Source of the DNA: Dryocola sp051297175
GTDB taxonomy: Bacteria; Pseudomonadota; Gammaproteobacteria; Enterobacterales; Enterobacteriaceae
Assembly (NCBI RefSeq): GCF_051297175.1
Contig: NZ_JBINNY010000001.1
Coordinates: forward strand, 1,674,001-1,738,000
Direction of reading: 5' to 3'
DNA: 64,000 nucleotides
Shown here: piece after piece, positions 1-8,001 of the stretch
Position numbering within the stretch: position 1 is the stretch's first letter
Layout of the letters: every line of letters starts with the position of its first letter
The notes under the pieces: model-generated
The model's input: the letters and a program-made list of their open reading frames with translations, nothing else
Told to the model about the DNA's origin: nothing
Databases searched by the model: none
Translations under genes and position numbers: made by a program

Positions 1-170
1 TTAACACAGCATATTCCTTCCAGTTTTAGCAAAATCGCATAGCATTTTAGGCGGGCAGGTCTAAGCGTCAGCGATGTTTTTTCAGTGCCGTCTTCATTAC
101 AAATCCTGTGCACGGCCCAAGAACGCTATATACTGCCCGCTTTTCGAAAGTTGAACGAGAGATCGACACC

Positions 171-638
171 ATGATGAATAACGACGTATTACGCAGCGTG
201 CGCTACATGCTGAACCTGAACAACGATGACATGGTGAAAATTTTCGCCCTGACGGATACCGCGGTTACCCCAGAGCAAATCGTCACCTGGACGAAGAAAG
301 AAGACGAAGAGAACTTCAAGCTCTGCCCGGATATCCTGATGGCAAACTTCTTAAACGGTCTGATTTACTTCAAGCGCGGCAAAGACGAAGACCGCCCTGC
401 GCCAAAAATCGAACGTAAGATGACCAACAACATCATCCTGAAAAAGCTGCGTATTGCGTTTGATTTGAAAAGCGACGACGTGCTGGAAATCCTGACCGCG
501 CAAGAGTTCCGCATCTCCATGCCGGAAATCACCGCCATGATGCGCGCGCCGGAAAACAAAAACTTCCGCGAGTGCGGCGACCAGTTCCTGCGCTATTTCC
601 TGCGTGGCCTTACCGCGCGTTTGCAGAAGAAGCCATAG
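171..638 (+). CDS. yehS: YehS-like DUF1456 protein
   Basis: The 155-aa product matches E. coli YehS (156 aa) along its whole length. It holds two copies of the family's repeat: one begins MMNNDVLRSVRYMLNL, the second begins near residue 80 with NNIILKKLRIAFDLK. Each carries a DDxxxIL/F-type helix and a later P(D/E)I...FLNGL or FLRGL segment. The biochemical role of the family is unknown. I start at the first of two adjacent ATGs (171), preceded by GAGAGATCGACACC; an in-frame upstream start at 108 would add 21 residues that have no counterpart in E. coli. The gene is monocistronic and convergent with the XdhC-like gene, with a block of REP-like repeats between them. Confidence 0.9.
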   Translation: MMNNDVLRSVRYMLNLNNDDMVKIFALTDTAVTPEQIVTWTKKEDEENFKLCPDILMANFLNGLIYFKRGKDEDRPAPKIERKMTNNIILKKLRIAFDLKSDDVLEILTAQEFRISMPEITAMMRAPENKNFRECGDQFLRYFLRGLTARLQKKP

Positions 639-654
639 TTTCGCATCGGTGATT

Positions 655-825
655 GCGGTGGATGGCGCTGCGCTTATCCACCCTACAGACATCCACCGTG
701 GCATGCCCACGCAGTCATATTTTGCGGTGGATGGCGCTGCGCTTATCCACCCTACAAACATTCACCACACCAAACCAACAGTGTCATATTCTCGTAGGTC
801 GGATAAGCGCAGCGCCATCCGACGT
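655..825. repeat. REP-like repeat cluster (two direct, one inverted)
   Basis: Two direct copies of GCGGTGGATGGCGCTGCG followed by CTTATCCACCCTACA occur at 655-687 and 724-756. An inverted relative (GTAGGTCGGATAAGCGCAGC) lies near 795-823. The two spacers resemble each other (both contain CAT(C/T)CACC and GTCATATT), so they look like a tandem duplication with drift. The cluster fills the convergent gap between yehS and the XdhC-like gene. The same family recurs at 7.2, 18.7, 35.6-36.0, 39.7-40.0 and 57.7-58.1 kb. Confidence 0.85.
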
Positions 826-846
826 CCCGGCCCGGCGATAAAAAAT

Positions 847-1824
847 CTATCCCCGCGCCTCGTTTTTTCGCTTAACGATATCCGCCATCACCGCCAGCGC
901 AATCTCCGCTGGCGTTTTGCTGCCTAACGGCAGGCCAATCGGCGCCTGGATTCTTTTTAGCTGCGCGGGGCTTAGCTCCGCGATATTCTCCAGCCGCTCG
1001 AGCCGCCGCGCGCTGTTTCTGTGCGACCCCATCACGCCGATATAAAACGCCGGGGTATTCACCGCCTCCATCATCGTCAAATCGTCCATGCGCGGATCGT
1101 GGGTGAGGGCGACGATGGCGGTGTTGGCGTGGCACGAGCGCTGCTCGAGATAGTTGGCCGGGAACTGCTTGAGAAGCGTGACCCCTGGCCTGAGCTGCTG
1201 GGCGAAATTCTCTAACGCTTCGGGACGGTTCTCGCAAACAACGACCTCAAAGCCCAGCGTATGGGCGAAGTCCGCGCAGTAAAGCGCAACGCTTGAAAGC
1301 CCGGCAATCAGCAGGCGCGGCGCGGCGGCGACGTGCAGCGTCACGCTATTACCGCTGATATCGACCTGGGTAATATCCGCAAAATCCGTCACCTCCAGGT
1401 GGCGGCACGGCTGCCCGATCTCCAGACGTTTCTGTAGCGCAAAATGCCCGTTCAGCGCTTCGGCCATTTTTTGCAGATAGCGGATGCTCTGTTCGCCCGC
1501 GGGAAGGTGTTCCACCAGAATATCCAGCACGCCGCCGCACGGCAGCGCAATGCCCGGCTCGAGGCCGCCTTCGCCGTAGCGCACGATCTGGCTTGCCGCG
1601 CGGTATTCGCCGTTGCCAATGCGCGCGATAAAATCATCTTCAACGCAGCCGCCTGAAAGCGAGCCGCAGAAAAGCCGATCGTCCACCGCCGCCATCAGCG
1701 CGCCCGGCGAGCGGGGCGATGAACCGTAGGTTTTCAGAACCGTACACAGCCAGACCGGCCGCGTCTCCAGCCAGCTCAACGCCTGGCGAATCACGCTGAT
1801 ATCAAGATGCTGCATAGTCGTCAT
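847..1824 (-). CDS. XdhC/CoxI-family molybdenum hydroxylase maturation protein
   Basis: The 325-aa protein has the two-part layout of XdhC/PaoD-type chaperones, which protect, sulfurate and insert molybdenum cofactor into hydroxylases. The N-terminal XdhC_CoxI part carries YGSSPRSPGALM and GSLSGGCVEDD (about residues 34-62) and PCGG (about 94-97). The C-terminal Rossmann-like part carries RLLIAGLSSVALYCADF (from about residue 170) and ALTHDPRMDDL...YIGVMGSHRN. It overlaps the upstream MocA-like gene by 23 bp, so the two are probably translationally coupled. Both are divergent from the molybdopterin/2Fe-2S/cytochrome operon, whose large subunit is the obvious client. The family call is firm; the client is inferred from position. 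Confidence 0.88.
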   Translation of the reverse strand: MTTMQHLDISVIRQALSWLETRPVWLCTVLKTYGSSPRSPGALMAAVDDRLFCGSLSGGCVEDDFIARIGNGEYRAASQIVRYGEGGLEPGIALPCGGVLDILVEHLPAGEQSIRYLQKMAEALNGHFALQKRLEIGQPCRHLEVTDFADITQVDISGNSVTLHVAAAPRLLIAGLSSVALYCADFAHTLGFEVVVCENRPEALENFAQQLRPGVTLLKQFPANYLEQRSCHANTAIVALTHDPRMDDLTMMEAVNTPAFYIGVMGSHRNSARRLERLENIAELSPAQLKRIQAPIGLPLGSKTPAEIALAVMADIVKRKNEARG

Positions 1825-2392
1825 TACTCTCTGAAAATAGCTGCGACGGGAGGTCGATATCCCGCAGCAACGCTGAATTATCGAAATCGATGAAGCGCAC
1901 CGGCTGCCCGCGCAGCAGCTCGCGCGCGCCGCTGTCGCCGGTTAACGCGACAAGCTTATCGCGCCAGGCCGATGAAAAGCCGACCGGATGGCCGGGCTGC
2001 CCGTCCACGCGCGGGCGCACGATGGAATGCTGCGCAAGGGCATCGGCAATTTGCACGAACGCGCAGGCGGGGACAAAGGGCATATCCGCCAGATGCAGCA
2101 GCCAGCCGTTCCACCGGGAGGTTGCCGCCACGCCTGCGGCAAGCGTATCGCCCAGACCCGGGCTTGCCACAGGCGTAAAGCTCACGCCCCGTGCCGCGCA
2201 GGCGTGCTGAACCTGCTGGTTTTCCGGGCGCGTCACCACGTGTACCGCTAGGCCCGACGCCAGCGCGTGGCCCAGCGTTTGCTCAAACACGCTGCCGCCC
2301 GCAAGCGTGGCGTTGAGCTTGTGCCCGACTCCGCCCGCCCGGGTAAATCGTTCCCCCAGGCCCGCGGCGGCGATAAGAATCCCCGGCTTCAT
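1802..2392 (-). CDS. MocA-like molybdenum cofactor nucleotidyltransferase
   Basis: This 196-aa MobA-like NTP transferase has an N-terminal nucleotide-binding segment (ILIAAAGLGERF, with HKL shortly after), a metal-site HLADMPF near residue 100, and GHPVGFS near residue 138. The GHP motif is typical of MocA (YgfJ), which converts molybdopterin cofactor to the cytosine dinucleotide form (MCD) used by xanthine-oxidase-family enzymes. Its pairing with an XdhC-like gene and divergence from a molybdenum hydroxylase operon support that role. The usual LxxGxGxRxG...K start motif is loosened to AAGLGERFTRAGGVGHK, so exact nucleotide specificity is not certain. The start is the only ATG that gives an intact N-terminal strand. 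Confidence 0.82.
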   Translation of the reverse strand: MKPGILIAAAGLGERFTRAGGVGHKLNATLAGGSVFEQTLGHALASGLAVHVVTRPENQQVQHACAARGVSFTPVASPGLGDTLAAGVAATSRWNGWLLHLADMPFVPACAFVQIADALAQHSIVRPRVDGQPGHPVGFSSAWRDKLVALTGDSGARELLRGQPVRFIDFDNSALLRDIDLPSQLFSESNDDYAAS

Positions 2393-2592
2393 CTCTGCTT
2401 CCCCACTTCCCGTTTGCTCACCGACAAGGCATTTTAAAAATTTGATCGTTTAATGTTTTTTTATTGAAAATGAGATGTTAATAGTCCCATGATTTAACTT
2501 AAAAGCATATACTTATAATAACTACGGAGATGCTTTGTCCTGGCAGCTTTAGCGGTACAAAAAAGACAATTATAGTTTTATAGGGAAGTTTT
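2393..2592. promoter_or_regulatory. Divergent intergenic promoter region of the molybdenum hydroxylase locus
   Basis: A 200-bp AT-rich gap separates the MocA-like gene (leftward) from the molybdopterin subunit (rightward). A good rightward -10 candidate, TATAAT, lies at 2514-2519; I could not find a convincing -35 with it. The rightward ribosome site is AGGGAAG just before ATG 2593. No operator could be identified with confidence. Confidence 0.45.
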
Positions 2593-5382
2593 ATGAGCAA
2601 GTTTAACCCATCGCGACGCCGCTTCATCCGGGGTGCCGTGGTAGCAGGGGTGTCGGTTTATCTGGCCCCGCTTTACAGCCGCGCCTACGCCGCACTTTTC
2701 GAAGAAAAAATCCTCCTTGCCCCCAACTGGGACGCCGAAAAAAAACGTATACGCTTTCGCATCGACGGGCGCTCGAAGGTCATGGGGCATAAGGTTTTTG
2801 CCCGCGATATTCGCGCCGTGGATATGCCGCACTGGCCGCAAAAGCAGGCCCACGCTTTTATTCTGCGCACCACCAAAGCGGATCGCCCGTATAGCGGCAT
2901 CGATCTCTCCCTGCTGGGCGACGATCTACAGCCCGACCGCGTGGTCACCGCTGAAGATTTAGCGCGCGACGGCCTGGCCTTCCCGGCGTTCTACGGCGAC
3001 GACATGCTGCTGCCGGCTGGCAAAACCCCGGCCTATCTCGGGCAGGCGGTGGCAATCCTGATTTATCACGACTTTGCGCGGTTCCGCTTTGCTAAAGACA
3101 GGCTCAAATTCAAAGACGGCGTGGTGAAATACGGCGCTGAAACCGGCCCGCTCGAGCGCGACCCGTGGGGCACGTTCCGCTTTGTGCGCGTCGGCGGCGC
3201 CACCTCGCAGGACGACGACCTCTTCTCCAGCCTGAAAGACATGCCGATCTTCCCGACGGCGATGAAAAAGCACCTGCCGGTCTGGCCGGAAGGCCGCGAA
3301 GGCGGCAAGCTGGATCAGGAAGGGATGTACTACGCCGGGCAGATTGCGCAAGAGCTGAAAACCCCGCCGCAGGACTGGCTGGTGCTGTCACGCCGCTACA
3401 CCACGCAGTCCATCGATACCGCCGCGCTCGAGCCGGATAACGCCAACGGCTGGTTCGACGAGGCGACGCAAACGCTGCATCTGGTGGTGCCGACGCAGTC
3501 CCCGCAGGAGGTGGCCGACGAGCTGCCGCGCATGCTGGCAAAACGCACCCAGCCGGTCAAACAGCTGATCCTGCACCCGTGCTACACCGTGGGCTACGGC
3601 TCAAAAGACCACTACAACTTCCCTTATTACGGCGCGGTGGCGGCGATGTACGGCGACGGGCACCCGGTGCGCCTCGCCAACGATCGCTACGAGCAGTTCC
3701 AAAGCTCGCTCAAACGCCACGCCTTCGACATGAACTACACCATCGCGGTCGATAAGCAGACCGGCATGATGCAGTCCTTCTTCGGCGAAATGACCGCCAA
3801 CGGCGGCGGGCGCAGCAACTTCACGCCGTCGGTCTCGATGGTGGGGGCAACCGCCGCGCAGTCTATTTACTACTTCCCGAAAAGCGACCTGTCGGCGGTG
3901 GGCGTTGCCTCCCGCGCCATCGACGCCGGTTCCGCACGCGGCTACGGTACGCTGCAAAGCATGGCCGCTACCGAAATGATGGTCGATGAAATCGCCGCCG
4001 AGCTTGGCATCGACCCGATTGAATTCCGCCTGCGCAACGCGCTGAAGTCCGGCATGAAAAACACCCAGGGCGCGATCCCCGCGGGGGCGATTCGCGTCGA
4101 TGAAGTGCTGGCGAAAGCGGCGAAGCATGACATCTGGCGCAAGCGCGCCGAGCGCAAAGCGGAGTTCGAAAGCCAAAACCCCGGCAAACGCTACGGCGTG
4201 GGCTTCGGCTGCGTGCAGAAAGACTTTGGCACCGGCGCGGAAACCTCTTTTGCCCGCGTGGAATTTAGCGAAGACGGGCGTATTTCGCTCTACCACAGCG
4301 GCGCGGAAATGGGCACCGGCATGTCCACGTCGCAGTCCGTACTCTGCGCGCAGTGGCTGGGCAAACCGGCGGACGAGGCGCACTTCTCGGTGACCGACTG
4401 GACGGTGCTGCCCGTTGTCACCAGCGGCGATCCGTACATTATGTCCCAGGAAGAACAGGACAAACTCGCCGCCGATCCCGCCTGGACGCCGTCCTACTGC
4501 TCGCCTTCCAGCGCCAGCAACTCGGCATATTACTTCTCCCACAGCACGCGTGAAGCGGCTCGCGTGGTGTTCGAACACGGCCTGTGGCCCGCCGCGATGG
4601 CCATCTGGACGACGGGTATCGGCGGCGGTCAGGCGGCCCCGCTGGTGGTGCGCATTGAAGACGCGCGCTGGGTTGAGGGCGGCCTGACCGCCGCGGGCAT
4701 GGAAATTTTAAGCTTCGAGCGGCTGGCGAAAAAGGCCTTTGAGCTGGGCCTGACGACCGGCGCTGCGGTACACGTTTTCAACCGCTGGCAGTGGGCGGAA
4801 GCGGACTTCACCCTCGGTAAGCAAAGCAGGCGCCTGCCGGTTGACGGCCTTGCGGTGCGTAACGGCAAGGGCGACTTTACGACGCTCGCCCGCGAACACG
4901 TCTACTACCCGCCAACCCAGCGCAACAACGCCTCGGTAACCTACTACAGCGCCGTCGGCACGCTGGTGGAAGTGGCGGTCAGCCTTGCTACCGGCGAGGT
5001 CGAGCTGCTCAACCACCATTCGATTATGGAGTGCGGCAATCTGATCGTGCCGGAGCTGGTTTCCGGGCAGCTGCAGGGCGGCCTGGCGATGGGCATCGGC
5101 CACGCTTTACACGAGTATCTCCCGTTGTACGAGGACGGGCCAGGTGACGGAACGTGGAACTTCAACCGTTATCACCTGCCGCGCGCCAGCGACGTGGCGG
5201 TCTGGAAACAGACCGGCGACGTCCTGCCCGCGCTTTCGGAAACCGACCCGCCAAAAGGCATGGCTGAAGTGGTGATGATCCCGGTGGTTGCCGCCATCGT
5301 CAACGCCATAGCCGACGCCACCGGCCACCGTTTCCGCGATTTGCCCGTCCGTGCTGAAAATATTCGTGAGGTATTACCATGA
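2593..5382 (+). CDS. Tat-exported molybdopterin-binding subunit of a molybdenum hydroxylase (isoquinoline/aldehyde oxidoreductase type)
   Basis: The 929-aa protein begins with a twin-arginine signal (SRRRFIRG at residues 7-14, then a hydrophobic stretch ending SRAYA), so it should be exported folded to the periplasm. The body is of the xanthine-dehydrogenase-family, molybdopterin-binding type. Near the end it has the RGYG...MVDEIAAELGIDPIEFRLRN segment and, close to the C-terminus, PPKGMAE, whose Glu fits the catalytic base of the family. At 929 residues it is longer than typical IorB-type subunits. It overlaps the 2Fe-2S gene by 4 bp (ATGA) and that gene overlaps a triheme cytochrome, so electrons probably flow Mo centre to 2Fe-2S to haem to the respiratory chain. 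Substrate unknown; aldehydes or N-heterocycles are the known range of relatives. Confidence 0.88.
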   Translation: MSKFNPSRRRFIRGAVVAGVSVYLAPLYSRAYAALFEEKILLAPNWDAEKKRIRFRIDGRSKVMGHKVFARDIRAVDMPHWPQKQAHAFILRTTKADRPYSGIDLSLLGDDLQPDRVVTAEDLARDGLAFPAFYGDDMLLPAGKTPAYLGQAVAILIYHDFARFRFAKDRLKFKDGVVKYGAETGPLERDPWGTFRFVRVGGATSQDDDLFSSLKDMPIFPTAMKKHLPVWPEGREGGKLDQEGMYYAGQIAQELKTPPQDWLVLSRRYTTQSIDTAALEPDNANGWFDEATQTLHLVVPTQSPQEVADELPRMLAKRTQPVKQLILHPCYTVGYGSKDHYNFPYYGAVAAMYGDGHPVRLANDRYEQFQSSLKRHAFDMNYTIAVDKQTGMMQSFFGEMTANGGGRSNFTPSVSMVGATAAQSIYYFPKSDLSAVGVASRAIDAGSARGYGTLQSMAATEMMVDEIAAELGIDPIEFRLRNALKSGMKNTQGAIPAGAIRVDEVLAKAAKHDIWRKRAERKAEFESQNPGKRYGVGFGCVQKDFGTGAETSFARVEFSEDGRISLYHSGAEMGTGMSTSQSVLCAQWLGKPADEAHFSVTDWTVLPVVTSGDPYIMSQEEQDKLAADPAWTPSYCSPSSASNSAYYFSHSTREAARVVFEHGLWPAAMAIWTTGIGGGQAAPLVVRIEDARWVEGGLTAAGMEILSFERLAKKAFELGLTTGAAVHVFNRWQWAEADFTLGKQSRRLPVDGLAVRNGKGDFTTLAREHVYYPPTQRNNASVTYYSAVGTLVEVAVSLATGEVELLNHHSIMECGNLIVPELVSGQLQGGLAMGIGHALHEYLPLYEDGPGDGTWNFNRYHLPRASDVAVWKQTGDVLPALSETDPPKGMAEVVMIPVVAAIVNAIADATGHRFRDLPVRAENIREVLP

Positions 5383-5933
5383 GCATCAAAACCAGGCCGT
5401 TAACCCTGACCATCAACGACAAGCAGTACGGCCCCATCGACGTGCCGGAAGGCCTGATGATGATCGATTTCCTGCACGAGTACGTCTACCTGACCGGCTC
5501 GCGACTGGGCTGCGGACAGGGCATCTGCCACGCCTGCGTGGCGATTGTCGATAACCCAAGCGGCACCAGCGAAGAGGTTCGCACCTGCATCACCGGGGCG
5601 CATTTCTTCAACGGCAAGAAAGTGCGCACCGTGGAAGGCCACGCCAGGGTGGACGAGCAGGGCGAGGTCGTGGAGCTTTCCCCGATCCAGCAGGCGTTTC
5701 TCGACCACTACAGCTTCCAGTGCGGCTACTGCACGCCGGGCTTCGTCAACGCCTCGACCATTTTCGTCGAAAAGCTCAAGCGCGAGCCTATCGCCCGTGA
5801 AGAGCTGGAAGGCGCAATCGCTGCGGCACTGGAAAACCACATCTGCCGCTGCACCGGCTACGTTCGCTACTATGAAGCGGTGCGCGACGTGGTGCTGAAA
5901 ACGCCGGGCCTGCTGAAGGAGACGGCGCAATGA
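5379..5933 (+). CDS. 2Fe-2S subunit of molybdenum hydroxylase
   Basis: The 184-aa protein has both iron-sulfur modules of the xanthine oxidase small-subunit family. A plant-ferredoxin-type cluster site (GCGQGICHACVA, then a distant Cys in EVRTCIT) comes first. An all-helical domain follows with CGYCTPGF and CRCTGYVRY. No signal peptide is seen; relatives are exported with the Tat-carrying large subunit. It overlaps its neighbours by 4 bp on each side (ATGA), which indicates translational coupling and equal stoichiometry. Confidence 0.92.
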   Translation: MSIKTRPLTLTINDKQYGPIDVPEGLMMIDFLHEYVYLTGSRLGCGQGICHACVAIVDNPSGTSEEVRTCITGAHFFNGKKVRTVEGHARVDEQGEVVELSPIQQAFLDHYSFQCGYCTPGFVNASTIFVEKLKREPIAREELEGAIAAALENHICRCTGYVRYYEAVRDVVLKTPGLLKETAQ

Positions 5934-7174
5934 ACAAAAAGCGAATCGCGCTCATCGTCGTGGTGATTGCGCTGATTATTCTGGCGGTGCTGTACTGGCG
6001 CGAATACCGCACGTGGGACGGCCCGGTGCAAAAGGTAACGGCCAGCAAAGAGCAAATCGAACGCGGCAGCTATCTCACCAAAGTGGCAGACTGCGCGGCG
6101 TGCCACACGGCGTCCGGCGGCGCTCCGCTGGCGGGCGGCTATCCGCTTGAATCACCCTTCGGCACCATTTACGGCAGCAACCTGACGCCAAGCGCGGACT
6201 ACGGCATCGGCCGCTGGACGAAGGAGCAGTTCTACACGGCGCTGACGGAAGGCGTCACGCCGAGCGGGCGGCACCTCTATCCGGCGATGCCGTACACCTC
6301 GTACAAAGGGATTTCCCGTCAGGATTCGGATGATATCTACGCCTACCTGATGACACGCCCGGCGGTGGACGTGAAAACCCCGGATAACGAAATGGCCTTC
6401 CCGTTCAACCAGCGCGTGGCGCTGATCGGCTGGAATATCCTGTTCTATAACAAAGATCCGCTTCCGGCGATTTCCAGCGGGGATTCCGCCGACTGGCATC
6501 GCGGGCGCTATCTGGCCGACGTGCTGGGGCACTGCGGCGAATGCCACACGCCGCGCGGCCTGCTGGGGCAAATGCAGCTCGACAAAGCGATGCAGGGCGG
6601 CGAGCTGGGGCGCTTTATGGCCCCGGACATCACGCCAAAAGCGCTGGCCGAGCGCGGCTGGAACCCGCAGGACGTGAAGCAGTTCCTCACTACGGGCATT
6701 GCGCCGCAGGGCAGCGCGTTTAGCGAAATGCACATGGTGGTGGATCTCAGCACCCGGCACCTGACGCCCGCAGATCGGAAAGCGATGGCGACCTACCTGA
6801 TGGGCGAAACGCCGCCTCAGGCGGTGGCGGTGAAGTTAGGGCAGGGCAACGATAACGGGCGCATGACCTATGTTGACCAGTGCGCCGGCTGCCACGCCCG
6901 GGAAGGCGAGGGCAAGCCGCACGTCGCGGTGTCGATGCTCAACAACGCCACGCTGCGCCAGCCGGACGCCAAAAACCTGATCGTTTCGGTGATGGACGGG
7001 CTACCGGCGCAGAACTTCCCGAACGGCGAAAGCATGCAGAGCATGCCGGGCTTCGGCGAGCGGCTGGATGACCAGCAGATCGCCGAGCTGGTGAACTACC
7101 TGCGTGTGACCTGGGGCGGATTGCCGGGCGATGTGACCGCCGAGCAGGTGAAGGCTTTGCGGCCGAAGAAGTAG
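5930..7174 (+). CDS. Membrane-anchored triheme cytochrome c of molybdenum hydroxylase complex
   Basis: The 414-aa protein starts with a positively charged N-terminus and one hydrophobic segment (about residues 5-22), acting as uncleaved signal anchor or signal peptide. Three c-type haem sites follow: CAACH (near residue 49), CGECH (near 203) and CAGCH (near 320). This triheme arrangement is typical of cytochrome subunits that take electrons from periplasmic alcohol or aldehyde dehydrogenases and pass them to quinone or an oxidase. It is the third gene of the operon (4-bp overlap with the 2Fe-2S gene). A REP-like repeat follows its stop codon. Confidence 0.9.
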   Translation: MNKKRIALIVVVIALIILAVLYWREYRTWDGPVQKVTASKEQIERGSYLTKVADCAACHTASGGAPLAGGYPLESPFGTIYGSNLTPSADYGIGRWTKEQFYTALTEGVTPSGRHLYPAMPYTSYKGISRQDSDDIYAYLMTRPAVDVKTPDNEMAFPFNQRVALIGWNILFYNKDPLPAISSGDSADWHRGRYLADVLGHCGECHTPRGLLGQMQLDKAMQGGELGRFMAPDITPKALAERGWNPQDVKQFLTTGIAPQGSAFSEMHMVVDLSTRHLTPADRKAMATYLMGETPPQAVAVKLGQGNDNGRMTYVDQCAGCHAREGEGKPHVAVSMLNNATLRQPDAKNLIVSVMDGLPAQNFPNGESMQSMPGFGERLDDQQIAELVNYLRVTWGGLPGDVTAEQVKALRPKK

Positions 7175-7176
7175 CG

Positions 7177-7257
7177 GAATGCGGCGGGTGGCGCTTGCGC
7201 TTATCCGCTTTACGCGGGAGAAACGTAGGTCGGGTAAGGCGTAGCCGCCACCCGACA
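7177..7257. repeat. REP-like repeat pair
   Basis: A GGGTGGCGCTTGCGCTTATCC-type element is followed by its inverted relative, GTAGGTCGGGTAAGGCGTAG...CCACCCGAC. Together they fill the convergent gap between the cytochrome gene and the secreted hypothetical gene. The inverted pair could fold as a long hairpin and may serve as a bidirectional transcription end; this is inferred. Confidence 0.75.
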
Positions 7258-7271
7258 TTTATCCTTTCTAT

Positions 7272-7757
7272 TTATTCAAACGTCACCGACGAAACGTAAT
7301 CCGCGCGGTACTGAATCTTCACGCGCTTGCCGTCGCGGGTGTATTCGGTGTACGGATAAACCTCTTTCCAGCCTTCCGCCAGCAGCTTCTTCTCAACGCC
7401 GCTGGTGTTCAGCCCCTTCAAATCTGCCTTGGTCAGCGCTTTCTTCTCGCTGGAGTAGGCGGCCGGCTGCAACGCGCCGTGGGCGTGTTTCTTCGCCCAT
7501 TCGGCGGAAATCAGGCTGTCGCCACGGCTGAAGCTCAGGGTATACCCCGCGCCTTTCCACTCGGCAAAATCAGGGTTGTTGACGGTGCGGGTGGCCTTTT
7601 TGCCGTTGATGGTCACTTCGTTGTTCTTGACGACGACCTTCACCGGATCGCCCGCGCCCTGCCAGCTGCCGTTGGACAGATCCAGCGCCATGGCAACCGG
7701 GGATAACGCCAGGCTGCCCAGCAGGGCCGCGATAACCGTATTCAATTTGCTCATCAT
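7272..7757 (-). CDS. Secreted hypothetical protein
   Basis: The 161-aa protein has a clear Sec signal peptide (basic start, hydrophobic core, AMA-type cleavage site near residue 24). The mature part is about 137 residues and rich in Lys, Gly, Ser and aromatics. It contains no cysteine, which suits the periplasm or outside. I do not recognise the family. Adjacent ATG codons at 7757 and 7754 are both possible starts, after a purine-rich AAGAGAG. It is monocistronic, with a terminator-like hairpin and the mechanosensitive channel gene upstream on the same strand. Confidence 0.7.
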   Translation of the reverse strand: MMSKLNTVIAALLGSLALSPVAMALDLSNGSWQGAGDPVKVVVKNNEVTINGKKATRTVNNPDFAEWKGAGYTLSFSRGDSLISAEWAKKHAHGALQPAAYSSEKKALTKADLKGLNTSGVEKKLLAEGWKEVYPYTEYTRDGKRVKIQYRADYVSSVTFE

Positions 7758-7966
7758 TAACTCTCTTAAGAAATAATTTATTTCACAATATTAACCATAG
7801 GCGAATGTGTGAAATGGAACCGTTGCGAGGCGAGATAATGCGACCGGGCAGGGGCGATGATGTTGATTTAAATCAAACCGCTGAATGAGATAAAGCTTAG
7901 TTATTCTTTGTGGTTATGCTTTTGTCGGGGAGGGGTTTCTTACGACTTTTTAGCGCTTGCATATGA

Positions 7967-7996
7967 AAGGCCGCAAACCCGGCGGGCTGCGGCCTT
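7967..7996 (-). terminator. Terminator-like hairpin after the MscS-family gene
   Basis: AAGGCCGC (7967-7974) and GCGGCCTT (7989-7996) form a perfect 8-bp inverted repeat just after the leftward channel gene's stop. On the minus strand it is followed only by TTTCAT, so the U-tract is weak. Confidence 0.55.
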
Positions 7997-8001
7997 AGCG
8001 G

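Noticed and set aside
2520..2560. Possible sigma-54 promoter (CTGGCAGCTTTAGC) before the molybdopterin subunit
   Set aside because: The GG element is present but the -12 GC element and spacing do not fit.
3601..4578. 325-codon leftward frame opposite the molybdopterin subunit gene
   Set aside because: It lies wholly within a confident gene; high-GC codon bias leaves antisense frames open, and the translation has no family features.
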